Part shown: piece after piece, positions 35,077-47,129 of the stretch | How positions within the stretch are numbered: the first letter of the stretch is position 1 | Layout: each line of letters starts with the position of its first letter | NCBI GenBank assembly: GCA_019096155.1 | Contig: JAHCVI010000001.1 | Span: forward strand, 3,596,001-3,660,000 | Length of the DNA: 64,000 nucleotides | Source: Staphylotrichum longicolle | Lineage: Eukaryota; Ascomycota; Sordariomycetes; Sordariales; Chaetomiaceae | Reading direction: 5' to 3' | Position numbers and translations under genes: made by a program | The notes under the pieces: model-generated | Told to the model about the DNA's origin: nothing | Seen by the model: only the letters and a program-made list of their open reading frames with translations | Databases searched by the model: none

Positions 35077-36785
35077 ATGGAGACTGACGGCTGGCCTGTG
35101 AGAAAGACCGGAGATGGGCAGCCCATGTCAAACAGCCGCTCGTCGCGCTCCTCGACGCTCTCTCATGTCTCACAGTATTCAACACCGACGGAACCAAAGA
35201 CAACTCGGCACTCTTCGAGTGCAAACGTGCCTGCCACCCCCGAGCTTCTGGGTACGCCATACTGGCAAACGGCGGTTGCACCTCCTCCCTTTTCTTCGTT
35301 TGCCCCCCATGCCGGGGACTCCTTGTGGGAGCACGCACACCACGGCGTCAACCCCTCCCTGCTTGAGTATGGTCACCACACGCTGGGCGTCCACGCCAGC
35401 ATGCTCCCACACACCGTCTTCAGACCAGGCGAGGCCCTGCACAACCTCTCGCTGCCTCCACTTGTTGAGAGGCACTCCAATACAGACTCCAAGTTGTTTG
35501 CCTCGTCCGACATGCTGGAGGCCATGGTGTTGGACGACGACCCCGGTCCGTCGCGGTGGGGTGTCCCAACCCAGGCCGCATACGAGGGCCCTCGTTGCGT
35601 CGAGGTGTCGGAATCGGACGTCACCAGCAGCACCTGGGCGGACGACACGGACGAGAAGACCGTCTCGCCCAAAATGCTGCGTCTCCGGCGGACCCCTTGC
35701 CCATCCACGTCGTCCGAGTCCCTTCACACCAGCTTCGTGGTCGACGCCAACCACCCGCTGCCCAGCGTTGAGACCAGTCCTTGCCAGGTAGCCAACGTGG
35801 ATGTCACAGCAACAAAGAAGGCTCGCAAGCTGCTCCCAAACAGGACCTCGCGGCCGGACATGCTGTCCAGACGCCAATCCCCAATCGGCTCCGGGCCTCC
35901 CTCGCCGCGCCGCAAGCTGACCCGGCTCAGACCCAAGCCCAAGCCGGCGCCGACACTCTCGTCGACCCCTCTGGGCATGTTGCCCCTCTCGCCAGGCGGG
36001 ACGGACCGGATTGAGCTGTCCGACCGCATGTCCAAGGACGACTTCCTTGTGCGGCAGAAGCAGATGGGCATGACGTACAAGGAGATCCGGCGCATGGGCG
36101 GGTTTACCGAGGCCGAGTCGACGCTGCGCGGGCGGTACCGCACGCTGACCAAGAGCCGCGAGGCGCGGGTGCGCAAGCCCGAGTGGTCTGAGAAGGATGT
36201 GGGTTGTTTTTCTGTTGGTCTTTCACCCCTAAACATCTCCTTTCCCGCCCAAGCAAACACAAGAAGCACACATCTTCCTCGCAGCCCGGCCACCCCCCAA
36301 ATCGCCTTTTCCCATCCCACCAACACCAACCCAAACTCATCACCCGTGCCCTCCTAGGCCTTTTCACTTGCAATATCCCCCCTTCCCCAGCCCTTCCTTG
36401 GCCTTTCTCCCCCTCTTCTCTCATCCTACAAGACCAAATCGCCAAAAAGGGGAAAGAAAAAAAACAGCAGAAAATAGGTAGTCTAACCCGTATAAATCCC
36501 CAGCTCCGCCTCCTCGAAAAAGCCGTCCGCGCCCTCGCCCACACGGCCGACCTCAACCCGTCCAAGATCCCCTGGAAGAAGGTCGCCGAGCACATGGTGG
36601 CGCACGGCGGGTCGTACCACTTTGGCAACTCGACGTGCCGCAAGCGGTGGGACGAGCTGGTGCGCGAGCAGGCGGCGCTGGGCAAGACCGTTCGCCAGGA
36701 GTTTTTCGAGGGCGGGATGGAGGTCGGCGAGTTTGAGGGGTATTTCCGGGGGGGGTTCGTGGGTGGTGGGGGATATGGGAATTAA
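35077..36785 (+). CDS. Myb/SANT-like DNA-binding protein
   Basis: Two exons, 35077-36198 and 36504-36785 (305-bp intron), give 467 residues. The first 300 residues are Ser/Pro/Thr-rich and look disordered. A conserved-looking helical block follows: DDFLVRQKQMGMTYKEIRR, GGFTEAESTLRGRYRTLTK and RVRKPEWSEKD. The intron lies inside the next block, which continues as LRLLEKAVRALAHTA, KIPWKKVAEHMVAHGG and NSTCRKRWDELVRE, a Myb/SANT-like three-helix pattern with W residues. It is probably a nuclear DNA-binding protein. The tail is Gly-rich. The ATG at 35077 is the first in this frame, but an upstream exon cannot be excluded. Confidence 0.72.
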
Positions 36786-37199
36786 ACCAATGCAGATAGG
36801 TTCTAATGTTTGGGGTGGGCTGCGTTTAGTTTGAAATGGTTGCCCCGGTGCCATGGTGGGCGGAAAGGCCGATGGGAATCTGGTGGGGAGGGACATGGGT
36901 TGTTTCTTTCTCTGAAGTGACGGTTTTTGGGGGATTCTCTTTCGCTTTCCTTTCCTCTTTTGTCTTGGGGGCGGACCCGAGGTTGGGGTGTTTAAATGGG
37001 CTTGAAAGGCTGGTCTGAATCCGCTGGTGAAAGGGGATGGTGTTCAAGGAGGTAATGGGAACTCGGTAATTCAGCAGGTGGGCTAAGGCGAAGTGGCAAA
37101 TAGAGTGTGCAAACCTTGGATAATAAACGCATTTGGTGGATCATGACACTCCTAGAAAGTCTATCTGCTCGCTCGAGGTCTATCCAACACAGCGCCGCC
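36786..37199. other. intergenic, convergent 3' ends
   Basis: No gene seen between the Myb-like gene and the Ap4A-phosphorylase-like gene. Confidence 0.5.
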
Positions 37200-38368
37200 T
37201 TACGCCGGGCCCGGCGCCTGCACGTTCGGCACCCCTATCCTTCCCAACAGCTCCAGCAACTGCTCCGGCTCGGCCCTCAGTGCGTCCCACTCCTCCTGCG
37301 TCTTGACCAGCGCCGTCCCCGCCAGCACCGTCCCATTCAGCGCCAGCGTCCCACCTCCCTCCTCCCCCCTTCCGCAGCGACACTCACCGTCGTCCCCTCG
37401 GCCACCCTCGGCACAATCACCATGGCATCCCTCGTCATCGCGAGGTTATAATCCACCCTCGCTTCCCCGCGCTCATCTGTCTCCACCGCGCTCCCAAGAC
37501 CGCCTCGCACGCCCGCCGATACAACCCGAGATACACCGCCAGCAGGTCCGACCCTTCCCCAATGCGCTCCGCGAACGTCTGGAACGGCACCCGCGCCCTG
37601 ACGTCCCCGCGCACGAGCGAGTCCGCTAATACCCCCCACGCCGCGTCCTCGTGCGCGTCCAGCCCCTCCCGCATGCGGTTCACAGGCAGCATCTGGATGT
37701 GGCGGTGCGGCTGGCTCGACCCGGAAGCCGGCCCCGAGTTGAAGAAGACGTACAGCTCGCCCGTTTCCTTGCCCAGGGCGCCGTCCGTGCCCTCCCCTGC
37801 TATCGCCTCAAACCCTTCCTCTCCATTGAGTCTGTTATTGTAGTGGTGGTAGGCTTGGATGCACCCCCACGCGACCTCGAGATCGTCGCGCTCGAGGAGG
37901 TGGGTCTGTTCCTTGAAGGCCTGGGTGGCGAGGATGAAGTGCTCGGGGACGATGGCAAACTTGTTGAGGACGAGGTTGTGGGAGGGGGCGAGCGGGGCCA
38001 CGAGCATGGCGGGGGCAGGGTTGTCAAAAGGGTCGAAGAAGGGCTTCTTTTCTTTCTTCGGTTCGTCTTTGGCGGGGTGGGCAGTGGAAGGGGCAGGAGG
38101 TTGGGGGGCGCGGGGTTTGGAGGCGAGGGCGGGGGAAAAGCGGAGTTGAAACTGTCAAACGAGAGTAATTGTTAGGTTTGGGGAAGGCAGCGGTTGTAAG
38201 TCAACGGAGGAAGCGTACGGGCACCGAGTTGACGTTGACGAGGGTGACCTGCGTCGCGAAGAAGTGCACGTCACCACTGGTGCGCGCCCGGTGGAAGGCT
38301 GTCTTGACCAGCTCGGGGAGGTTGGCGGGGATCTTAACCGGCGCCATGCCGTCGGATGGTATTGTCAT
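37200..38368 (-). pseudogene. ATP adenylyltransferase (Ap4A phosphorylase)-like gene, frame broken twice near the 3' end
   Basis: Exon 1 (38368-38219) and exon 2 (from 38151) read cleanly through ILATQAFKEQTHLLERDD, GELYVFFNSGPASGSSQPHRHIQMLP (the H-x-H-x-Q HIT-like active site of the GalT/Ap4A phosphorylase group) and YLGLYRRACEAVL. Just after this the expected frame shifts near 37,490 (VDYNLAMTRDAMVIVPRVAEG is read one base off) and again near 37,385 (TLALNGTVLAGTALVKTQEEW is in a third frame). Each shift needs a single base in a G/C-rich run. Apa1/Apa2-type enzymes degrade diadenosine tetraphosphate in the cytosol. As it is usually a conserved housekeeping gene, sequencing error is as likely as true inactivation. 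Confidence 0.7.
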
Positions 38369-38603
38369 AGTGATGGTGGTTAGGGATGAATGTTGTGTTG
38401 CAATGGGGAAAAAGAGAAGTCCCCTTTGGGTGGGATGGGAATCCCTTCGATGAGGTCATATTCGTTGGTCTGTGCGCTCTGCCCCTGACCCTGCCAAGGA
38501 TTGGAACACGACAGGGGTAGCGAGGGAGGAGCGGTGATGGTATTCAGCTGTTCTACTCCCGTCGCAGTCTATCGTGGTGCATCACCAAGAATCCAACCCT
38601 CCC

Positions 38604-39715
38604 TTAAATCCCCGGCAGCCCAATGATCCCGCGCAGTGCAGGAACCCACCGCGGAAGGATGTAAGTCAGGTAGAGTCCGGCCAGGGCAACCAGAAGGCCA
38701 GTGAGCTGTTGATGACTGTCAGTGTCTCTTTCTTCCCGAGTACTCAGCTCCAAGATATGGGACTCACCTTTTCGAACCACGTATGAAAGTAAATCGCCGT
38801 CATGAGCAACATCCAGGCACTCAGTCCCACGACCGCCGCAACCAGCCGTCCCCCATGTCCCAGCGCCTCCAGCGCCGACACCTCCTCCTCATCCTTCTCC
38901 TTCCTCCCCTCCACGGCCGCACCCTTGACCGCGCCATCATGCATCACCACGCTCCTCTCCTCCCTCACATACTTGGCCCACCTGGCCGCGACCCACCCGA
39001 CCTCCTGCACCAAAAAGAAGCTCCCCAGCACCAGCAAAAACACATGCCCACTAATATCATGCCCACCCCGCCAGCTGCCCCCGCTCGCCTTGCACGCCGC
39101 AGCAGTCATGACATCCTTCGCCCCCGCCTCCCCCTCCTTGACCATGTCCTCGGCAACTTCGCACCGCCCGCCGCTCCAGCGGAACCCCCTGTCAATGATC
39201 GCCGGCCCGAAGAACCACTGCGTCACAAACACCCACCACGTGGTGACCACGCCCCAGCGCACGCTCGCCCGCACCCGCGCCCAGTTGTGCCGCAGCGCGG
39301 GGTGCGTAAACACAAACACGAAGAACGACGCCGTGATCCACGCCCACCCGCGCTTCACGAACAGTACGTTGAACAGGTTGTCCTTGCGCGCAAAGTACGA
39401 CGGCGCCAGCGCTGCGTCCTGGACGTGCGCCTGGCGCGCCCGGTCGTACGGCGCGGCGCGGGTCTCCGGGGAGACGAGGGAGAAGAGGGCGCCGAAGAGG
39501 AGCAGGGTCGGGTAGAGCGCCAGGAGGGCGAGCTCGGTCGGCGTGGGGAGGTAGGGCGTGTTGCGCTTGGACGGGTGCGGGTGGGTCGTGGTGGTGCTGG
39601 TCGAAGTTATGCGCGCGTGGCGGGTGGTGGTGCTGGCTGGGGGGGAGGTGCGGGAGAGGTCGGCGGGGGACTTGTAGCGGCGGGTGGCCTCGGGGTGGTC
39701 GGCGGAGGCGGACAT
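38604..39715 (-). CDS. FIT2/Scs3-family ER membrane protein (lipid droplet biogenesis)
   Basis: Two exons, 39715-38768 and 38705-38604, give 349 residues. The N-terminal 50 residues are basic and Ser/Thr-rich. Hydrophobic spans include LALLALYPTLLLFGALFSLV, WAWITASFFVFVFTH, VVTTWWVFVTQWFFGPAI, GHVFLLVLGSFFLVQEVGWV and VAAVVGLSAWMLLMTAIYF. The family signature is CKASGGSWRGGHDISGHVF, containing the conserved His region, and a second conserved-looking His lies in IYFHTWFEK. FIT proteins cleave fatty acyl-CoA and support lipid-droplet budding; Scs3 is the yeast member. The short second exon completes the last membrane span and the C-terminus (LTGLLVALAGLYLTYILPRW). Confidence 0.85.
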
Positions 39716-40454
39716 TGTCGGCCTTTTTTTGGTTGGTGCTGTTGGCGAGTTGGTTTAGATGGGGGTTGGATTGGGGAGGGTCTCTTCGATTGATCGCATC
39801 AAGTCGTGTGCGTGGTTGTTGCTTGAGAGCTAAGAAACGTGAAAGGAAGAATTGCGGCTTTGTGTGGTATGCCGGAGAGAACAGCGCTTTGTACAGCAGT
39901 TGGACGTCAAAGAGGGAAAAACGCGCGCGGTGGATTTGGACGGAAAGTGGAAGCTGTCATGAGATCTTGGCGGGCAAAAAGCTATGACGTTGACAGATTG
40001 CCTTGGCCGGTCAGCGCCCTGGCGGCAGGCAATTTCAGCCGAGGCTGACAGGGATTCCGATGGCAAGAGCCAAACTCAACACCAACTCAACACCAACCCT
40101 CAGGACCGCCTGAAAATGGCGAGGTGATAATTCTGACATGATAATTGTGGCATCTCTGGGGATAAAATCACTAAGGTAGGCAAGACAGGGTTGACTGGAA
40201 GTAACCTGAGGAACATCTTTATTCTTTTTTCCCGTCACCAAGCAGCAACCTCTTCACCTCTCCAGGGTCCCAGGGCCTCTCCAAGCATCCACTCCCGAAT
40301 GCCTAAAACCCCACGAGTCTTTGTTGTGCCCTGGGACCTTCTTCATCCACGCACCCGCACATGACGATGTTAAGAGCACGGTACATTCTACCAATCTCCC
40401 TTCCAGCGTCAACAGGGTTCCAAGAATGGCCCGAAGATTGCCGGGATGCACCAG
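39716..40454. other. intergenic, no gene seen
   Basis: Contains the promoter side of the FIT-like gene and the 3' end of the next minus-strand gene. There is a short direct repeat, CAACACCAACTCAACACCAAC, near 40077-40098. Confidence 0.45.
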
Positions 40455-41078
40455 TCATGCATCGGCAGGCATTCTCCTCAGGATAGCGTCCCGAAGTCCT
40501 TCAACGCTCTCAACCATCTCAACGCCGAATCTCTGGCACACAATCTGCACATTCCCCCGCTTCCAGTATCCCTCAGGACAATACACGATGGCCTTCCCCG
40601 GCGACCGCGCGCAGAGGCCAAACTCGAGCAGACTGATTGGTGCCTGGGTCGCCGGGTGGAAGTACACGACCACCATGTCCGCCTTGTCCTGCTTGTCGAG
40701 CTCCCACTCCACCTGCTGGCGGTAGGGCGCGAAGTTGATGTCCTCGCGCCAGGTGCTGTCCCAGTCCGGGCGGTACGGGTTGTAGATCGTGATGGGCGAG
40801 TCGGAGAGCAAGGACGTCAAAGTCTCCCGCCAATCAGCCGTGTCCACTCTGCTGGTGGTGCCGGCGAGGAAGACGGATTTGACGCCGTGTGGAGCCTCCT
40901 CCGAGGGTGCGTATATCGTTTGGCATCTTTGCTGCGTCATCTCGGTTCTCGTGAGCGAAAAGAGACGTCTCGGGATTGACTGAACTGGCGAATGGACAGC
41001 TCCTCGCAATATCCAGTTGTTAGTGTGTGCCTGTCGAGGGACAACAGATGGGTTTCGTGAATCGCAGACTCTGGTCAA
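40455..41078 (-). CDS. nucleoside 2-deoxyribosyltransferase-like protein
   Basis: An intronless 207-residue frame; a second in-frame ATG at 40940 would give 161 residues and starts closer to the domain. The domain begins at KSVFLAGTTSRVDTADWRE and continues with TIYNPYRPDWDSTWRED, WELDKQDKADMVVVYFHP and ISLLEFGLCARSPGKAIVYC, which fits the deoxyribosyltransferase-like fold, with a likely catalytic Glu in LLEFG. The N-terminal 46 residues are Arg-rich without acidic clusters and could be a mitochondrial targeting sequence if the longer start is used. These proteins cleave or transfer nucleoside sugars; the fungal role is uncertain. Confidence 0.7.
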   Translation of the reverse strand: MTRVCDSRNPSVVPRQAHTNNWILRGAVHSPVQSIPRRLFSLTRTEMTQQRCQTIYAPSEEAPHGVKSVFLAGTTSRVDTADWRETLTSLLSDSPITIYNPYRPDWDSTWREDINFAPYRQQVEWELDKQDKADMVVVYFHPATQAPISLLEFGLCARSPGKAIVYCPEGYWKRGNVQIVCQRFGVEMVESVEGLRDAILRRMPADA

Positions 41079-41541
41079 GAACGGGAGCCGAGTTGGTGAT
41101 GAGCGGGGTTACTGTTGCCTTGCGCGGGGTACCTCCCATCATTGCCTGTTGGTCGAGTACCGACCTGTTGGGTGGCGGAGCATAGAGCAACAAAACACAG
41201 CGACACCAAGTGGTAAGGGCATATTTGGAGAGAGTCTCGTTTATTCTCCGTATCTTCCTTCCGGTCCCAATATGTATGTACCAGTTCCCCATCTCTAGCC
41301 CGGGATCTCCACCATGACCAGTCCTCAACCAAACTCGCGTCGCAAAAAATGCCATCAGGCGGGTGTATCAGAAGAATATAAAGCAAGCAACCGCCCAAGC
41401 CATAACCAAACCCAAGAAAGAAAACCACCATCCTCAACGTCACTCATCTGCTCCCATCGGGTATCTCTCCTCTCACTTCCTTTCCCCACCACCAGCATCA
41501 CACCACCCCCCACCACCGCCACCGCGGCCGCCGCCGACCCC
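41079..41541. other. intergenic, no gene seen
   Basis: Promoter of the preceding minus-strand gene and 3' end of the GH55 gene. A CCA/CCG-rich stretch lies at 41490-41535. Confidence 0.45.
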
Positions 41542-43898
41542 CTAAGCCGACGCCGCCAGCGGCGACTGGAAAAACGCCAGCGTCGCGCAAAAGTTATTCC
41601 TGTTGTCCGCATCCAGCGCGACGCTCTCGCCCTCGACCGTCAGCATGTTCACGCTCGCCTTGGTGCTCAAGCCGTAGAAGTGCACCTCGCTGCCCTTCTC
41701 CAGCGACACCATGTTGGCCTGGCAACTCTGCGTCTTGAGGCAGTCCTGCGCGTAGTTGTCAAAGAACGAGTACAGCCCGGCGCCGTAGATGAAGACGTCC
41801 TTGCTGTTGACGGCGCGCACGCCCCACGCGCGCTTGCACGTGCCCGTCGTGTCGGCGGCGCACGACGCGGCAAAGTCCGGGTCGGCGTAGGCCGCGTTGA
41901 CGGTGAAGGGCTGCGTCGCGTCCGGGTTGCCTTGGAAGTAGGGGGTCTCGGTCTGGATGAGGGCGAGGTAGATGTTGGAGGCGTTGTGGAACTGGTAGTT
42001 GTAGAGGACCGAGTGCTCCGAGGCGGTGGCCCAGCCCCAGACGGGGCCTCGCCCTCGATGAGCACGCCGCGCCCGTTGAAGACGTCGATCTGGCCGTCGC
42101 GGGCCGAGGGCTCGAGCGAATGGTCGGCCACCCAGTACCACGTGTTCTCGAGGTAGGCGGAGCCGCCCGCGGGGATGTGCAGCATCAGGAAGGAGCCGAA
42201 GCAGGACGGGTTGATGGGGTTGGTCGCGTTGGGGTTCTTGGCGCATTGCTCGAGCTCGAGCTGTGTGCCGGCGTACCCACCGATGCGGGTGTGCACGTCC
42301 CAGAGACCGGCGGCGCCCGCGGTGGTGCCGGCCACGTTCCACTCCATCATAATGGCGCCCGGTTGGGGGCCGGCAGTGCCAAAGATGAGGTCGGACATTT
42401 CGACGGCGCCCTTGTCACCGGGCTGGCCGACTTGGAAGACTGGCTGCGGGTTGGCCTGGTCCTTGAAGGTGCTGTCGCCGCCCGCGAGGATCAGAGGAAG
42501 AATCTCGCCCGTGATGCGGATGTTCTTGGGCACCTTGACCGTCTTGGTGATGATGTATGCGCCGTGGTCAAAGTAGACGACCTGGTCAGGCGTGGCCTTG
42601 TCAAAGATGGCCTGGATCGCGGCCGTGTCGTCCGTCTTTCCATCGCCCTTGGCGCCGTTGGCCTTGACGCTGACGAAGCTGCTGGCCGGCACGTTCTCGT
42701 ACTGCGGCTTGCTGCGCGTGAAGACCTTGCCGGTGGTCGAGTCGAGCAGAACAGCCGGCTTCTGGACGGCTTGCTGAGGAGCCTGCACCGCCTTGCCAGA
42801 CGCGCCCCCGGCACCCCCATAAGTGCGACCTTGCGCGAAGAAGCCAACCTTCTGGTTGCCCGGGACAATCACAGAGCCAGTGGCGTTGTTAAACACGGCC
42901 TGCGACGTGCCCGTCATGTCGACGTTGTCGAGAACGAGTGTGCCGTTGGTCTGGGGCGACGCGGGGTCGTAAGCCGTCTTGATGCCGATGGGCGTGTTGG
43001 TGAACGAGCTGTCAACCACGAGCACGGAACCCACGGTCTGGCTCTGTGTGCCGCCGTTGGACATGTCGATGCCGACGCCGCAGTTGTTGATCTTGACATC
43101 CTGGAAAGTCCAAGCCCAGTTCCAATTCATGAAGATGGCCGTCTTGCAGTTGTTGAACGTCAGATTGCGCGTCGTGAACTGCTGGTTGCCGAAGAAGGCA
43201 CCGTACTGGCCGCCGTTGAAGGTCAGGTCGCTCATGAAGCCGCCCGACCCATTGTCCATGAAGATGCCCTGCTGGTGGTTGCTGTCGCCGCCATCCGTGC
43301 GCATGTTGAAGACGATGTTTTGAAGACTGGTTGCCTGGGCCACCTGCCAGTGGATGCCGGCACCAACCTCGACCGGCATGCCAGTCAAGTCGATGACAAA
43401 GTTGCGGACCTGGCGGAAAAAGTTGTTCTGGTTGGTCCACCAGTTCTTGCCCGTCGAATCGTAGGGGTCGGCATCGATGACGGCAATGCCCTGGAAGTCG
43501 GCCGACGCCTTCAGGGTGGGAAGAGAGAGAACATCGCCAACGAGCTGGGTGTAGTAGAAAGGGATGATGGGTTTGCTGACGACATATGTGCCGGGCGGGA
43601 AGTAGACGAGTGCTGGTGTCGTCGTCTGCGAGGTGCACCCCTCGCCGCACCGCTTACCATCGCTGATGGCCTGGTTGATGGCGACAGTGTCGTCCGTGAC
43701 GCCATCGCCCTTGGCACCGTAGTCCCGCACGTTGCGGAATACCTTGTAGTTCGGGTCGTCGTTGAAGGCGGGCGCACCTTGCCGTTGGATGCTTGCCAGC
43801 CACCAGCCCGATGCTTGCCGAGGTGACGGAGCCGCCAGGGCTGTGGACCCGAGGCTCAAGGCCGCCAGGAATATCGTCGAAAGTGATGGGAGCATCAT
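41542..43898 (-). CDS. secreted GH55 exo-beta-1,3-glucanase-like enzyme with one frame break
   Basis: An intronless gene of about 785 codons. A signal peptide (MMLPSLSTIFLAALSLGSTA) is followed by APSPRQ. Two tandem pectate-lyase-like beta-helix domains start with RNVRDYGAKGDGVTDDTVA and VSVKANGAKGDGKTDDTAA, the hallmark of GH55. Further blocks are NWWTNQNNFFRQVRNFVID, QGIFMDNGSGGFMSDLTFN and SFLMLHIPAGGSAYLENTW. The frame is continuous to GVLIEGEAPSG; there the family frame resumes one base off as WGWATASEHSVLYNYQFHN and runs to the stop at 41542. One base seems to be missing near 42,045-42,050. The enzyme would release glucose from fungal or other beta-1,3-glucan outside the cell. The single break may be an assembly error; otherwise the last 170 residues are lost. 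Confidence 0.82.
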
Positions 43899-46851
43899 GA
43901 TGTAGAACCAGCTATCTCCTGATGTCGCCTAAGTGGTGTGTCTTGGGTCGCAGTTAGCTCGGCTTGCCAGAAGCACAAATTGCAAAGGAAGGTTGTCGAT
44001 ATCCAGTGTAAGTGTTCCATAAGGGGAAAAAAAAGGCATAAAACAGCAGCGGGGTTGCTGAGTATGTACAAGCCGTTCGGCCACGGTTTGTGAAGTGAAA
44101 GCCATATTTTTTTTGCGTTTGACTGAATCAACAATAGACGGCTGCGGCCCAAGATGGTATTGCTGGAGGAAGCGGCTTTGATGACAATGCGGGTGTCGCT
44201 CCAAATAATAAGCCAAAACTGGGTGACCAGGACGGCATGGACAATGTGAGCGGTTGGCAGGCCCACCTCACTTGAGGCCATTGTGCAGACCGGCACATGC
44301 ATTTCCCGACAGGGCAAGTCGAGAAAATGGAGCAAAGAGAGCGACATCAGACGACACTTACCTCGACTCTGTGCCAGCCAGAAGTGCCTTGGCCAGCAAA
44401 GGCAGGAAGCGAGTGACAAAAGGGAGGCGAGGAGACGGAGACCGGTTCGATAGGGAGCGTAAACATCACAACGGTGCAGGAGCATCTCGCGAGGTCTGAC
44501 CATCTTATATTGTGCTCGCTGCCGGGGCAATGCCCGGTCCCCGACCCATGTCTCGCGTGTTTCTTGACGCACGGTTCGGTACCCAAGGGGTGGCAAGCGG
44601 TAGCCGCCTGGACGATCAGCATGGGTTGTGCCAAACCTCTGGTGATGGGTTGCCCATATTGGTCTGCGGTGGAGACGTGACAGGCATTGCCATGGAAATC
44701 TGCCGTGCGCGGGTTCCTGACGCTAGCCTCCCATGCCAGCACGGGGTGCAGGGTGCGGTGTCTGTGGGAGGGTAGCAGCCAGGGGCGAATCGATGACTCT
44801 GGACAGCTTGGCGGGCCATCTCGGATTCCAGAGGAAGTCGATGCCCCTGGTTCCTCGCGCTTGCAACAGCGGATACTCGGCCGCCGCTCGGAGAGAACCG
44901 AGAGAAAGTTGAACCGATGTGGAATCCGCCAACCGCGCAATTGGTTGGGAGGAGGAGACAGCTCAAACAAGCTAGAAATGGGGACACGCAACCGACCAAC
45001 TGGGTCGGCGGACTGTGGAGCCAGAACATCAGAACAAGCTGGAGGATAGGTTGGGCAGATCTGGCCACCAGATCAAGGGATGTGTTCAGGGGGTGACGTT
45101 TATGCAACGGCCAGACAAGCGACAAGCGACAGTGCCGCTGCTTGTGGGACTGTTGAGAGCCAGTTGCAAGTGCGAGGGAGCCATGGCGGCGATTGGCGAG
45201 TTCGACGTCATCCAAATACCGAGCGCGCTGAGCATTTGCAAAGTTTAGGGCGATCTGCCAACGCTCTCGTCAACAGGCATGGAATGGTCGATTTGCAAGG
45301 CAGCGGTGGATTGCAACTTTTTTTGGTCGAGGAAGGTTGGTTGACGATCGCCAAAACATGCCTCTGGGCAGCTTGGCAGGGACGAAACCAGGCAGGCGCT
45401 CGGGCCACTCGCACTCGGGAGATGTTCCGTGTGTGCTGTTGCAGGGGAGCAGCAGGGGAAAGGACTCGCTGCAGAAAGCAGTGTTTCGAAACACGGTGGA
45501 GCCCCCCGCACCAGTGACACCGCCCACCATCAGTTCCTTCCAGCCACTCATTGTTGTCTCTTGGCTGGCCCTTCCTTCTTTGTGCTCCACCACAGAGTGA
45601 CAGCGGCGAGTGTTTGAGATGTTGTCCCTGGCGTGTGCCCTATGTGGCTGCAGACGGGAGTGCACGCACGCCAATCGACCAGAGACGCATCGTCTGTCGT
45701 CCCCATGCTCAAGCGCGCCGCCGCCACGAGACACATCAGAGCGACGACCCACGACGCCCAACCGTCACACTCACCTTGGCCAATGCTTCGTTGGACCACC
45801 ACGTCTTTTCACTTTGTCGGCACTTCTGGCAGCCTGCCAAATCCGCCATCACAGAGATTTTGTCGCACCCAAACCGTTTCTCGTCCGATTCGCTTGTGGA
45901 ACCCAGAACAGCAACCACGTTGATGTGAGCACGAAGTCGTGGCCCAGGCACCACGCCTCACATATATTAGCCCGGACTTTCGACCGGCACTGAGATCCGA
46001 ACCACCCCCGCATCCCCGCTCTCTGCCCTCAGATGGTTGTGACGCTTCCCCTGACCGCGTTGCATCCTTCGCCGGTGTGGCGATGCCAAAGTCATCAGTC
46101 TTCAATTGGCCATACTGGGCAGCTCCCCCGTTGCCGCCTTGCCCACTCCACACCGGACCCATGTGTCTCTCCCTGAAGTCGTCACCGTCACAGCACGCGA
46201 GATTGACGGATCAGAGGGTTGTCAGGCACTCAGCACCGTGGCCTGACTCTGATGTAGCTCTGTCCGATCACGGCCGTGTGTCGTTGCCGCTCTTATTGTG
46301 GCGAGCTTCAACTCACCGGCCAATATCGCCTCCCAACGTTGAAAGCTCTTTGACAGATTCATGCCTTAGCTGCAGGCAGCCGATCCCTCGTTCAGGGGGG
46401 GAGGGGGCCTCGGTCAGCGTTGTGTAACAGATCGCCGAGGCCTGGACCTGCGCATCGTGCCTTTGCTTGCCGTAGTTTGAGATACCATATACCTGACAAG
46501 AAATCTGGACCTGAGAGTAACCGTCCATCTTATAGCCAGCTATTATGCCCTGCATCATCGATCAGACGATCAAGTTTAATTGTTTATCACCACTCGCTTC
46601 TGACCTTATGCGGCGATCTGTGGCAACAATACGGCTCGGAGGCGACCTCCGCCCCGTCCGCAAAATGACCCACTCCGGGGCTCTCCCCGTCCGGAACCGA
46701 GGAGACTGAGATATTCGAACCATCAGAAGAACTCATCACCAACGACACATTTAGATGTGTTCCAACACGCGGTTGATTAAACAAGACCTAGCAAGATAGC
46801 CAGACAAATACGGTGATCTAACAAGTAAACCAACAAATGGATGCAGATGTT
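43899..46851. other. 3-kb region without a supported gene
   Basis: Many short frames occur on both strands, none with a recognisable domain. It should hold the GH55 promoter. Confidence 0.5.
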
Positions 46852-47082
46852 CTAAATGCCCATCCAGAACGCAAAAAAAGCAATGCCCGCTCGCGATGCA
46901 GAAGCCAACATCACAACCCAAGTAATTCCTCCAACATGCTTTTCCCCCCAATTCCAATCCAGCCAAACGCCTTTTCCCGAGTTCGTATCCACCATGCCAA
47001 CCGACGCCGGCCAGCGGGCCTCGGCCATGCTTCTCTGCCAGTCGAAGGAGGCTTTCCAGCTCTCACGACGGAACAGAGCCCA
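46852..47082 (-). other. orphan coding-like stretch with hydrophobic C-terminus
   Basis: A 76-codon frame, without ATG at its 5' edge, reads WALFRRESWKASFDWQ, then a Trp-rich middle (GKGVWLDWNWGEKHVGG) and a hydrophobic end (ITWVVMLASASRAGIAFFAF) before TAG. The composition is protein-like and could be the last exon or a remnant of a membrane protein, but no upstream exon was found: the F-box/WD40 gene occupies the space directly 5'. Confidence 0.3.
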
Positions 47083-47129
47083 TTACCATTACCATGCATA
47101 TCCATCATATCCAGTCCCTTATGAGTGCC

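Noticed and set aside
38783..39793. 336-codon plus-strand frame rich in Arg/His/Pro
   Set aside because: Antisense shadow of the FIT-like gene; composition is typical of reversed GC3-rich coding sequence.
42120..43826. 568-codon open frame on the plus strand
   Set aside because: It is the antisense shadow of the GH55 gene; no domain motifs, and its length follows from the GC-rich codon use of the real gene.
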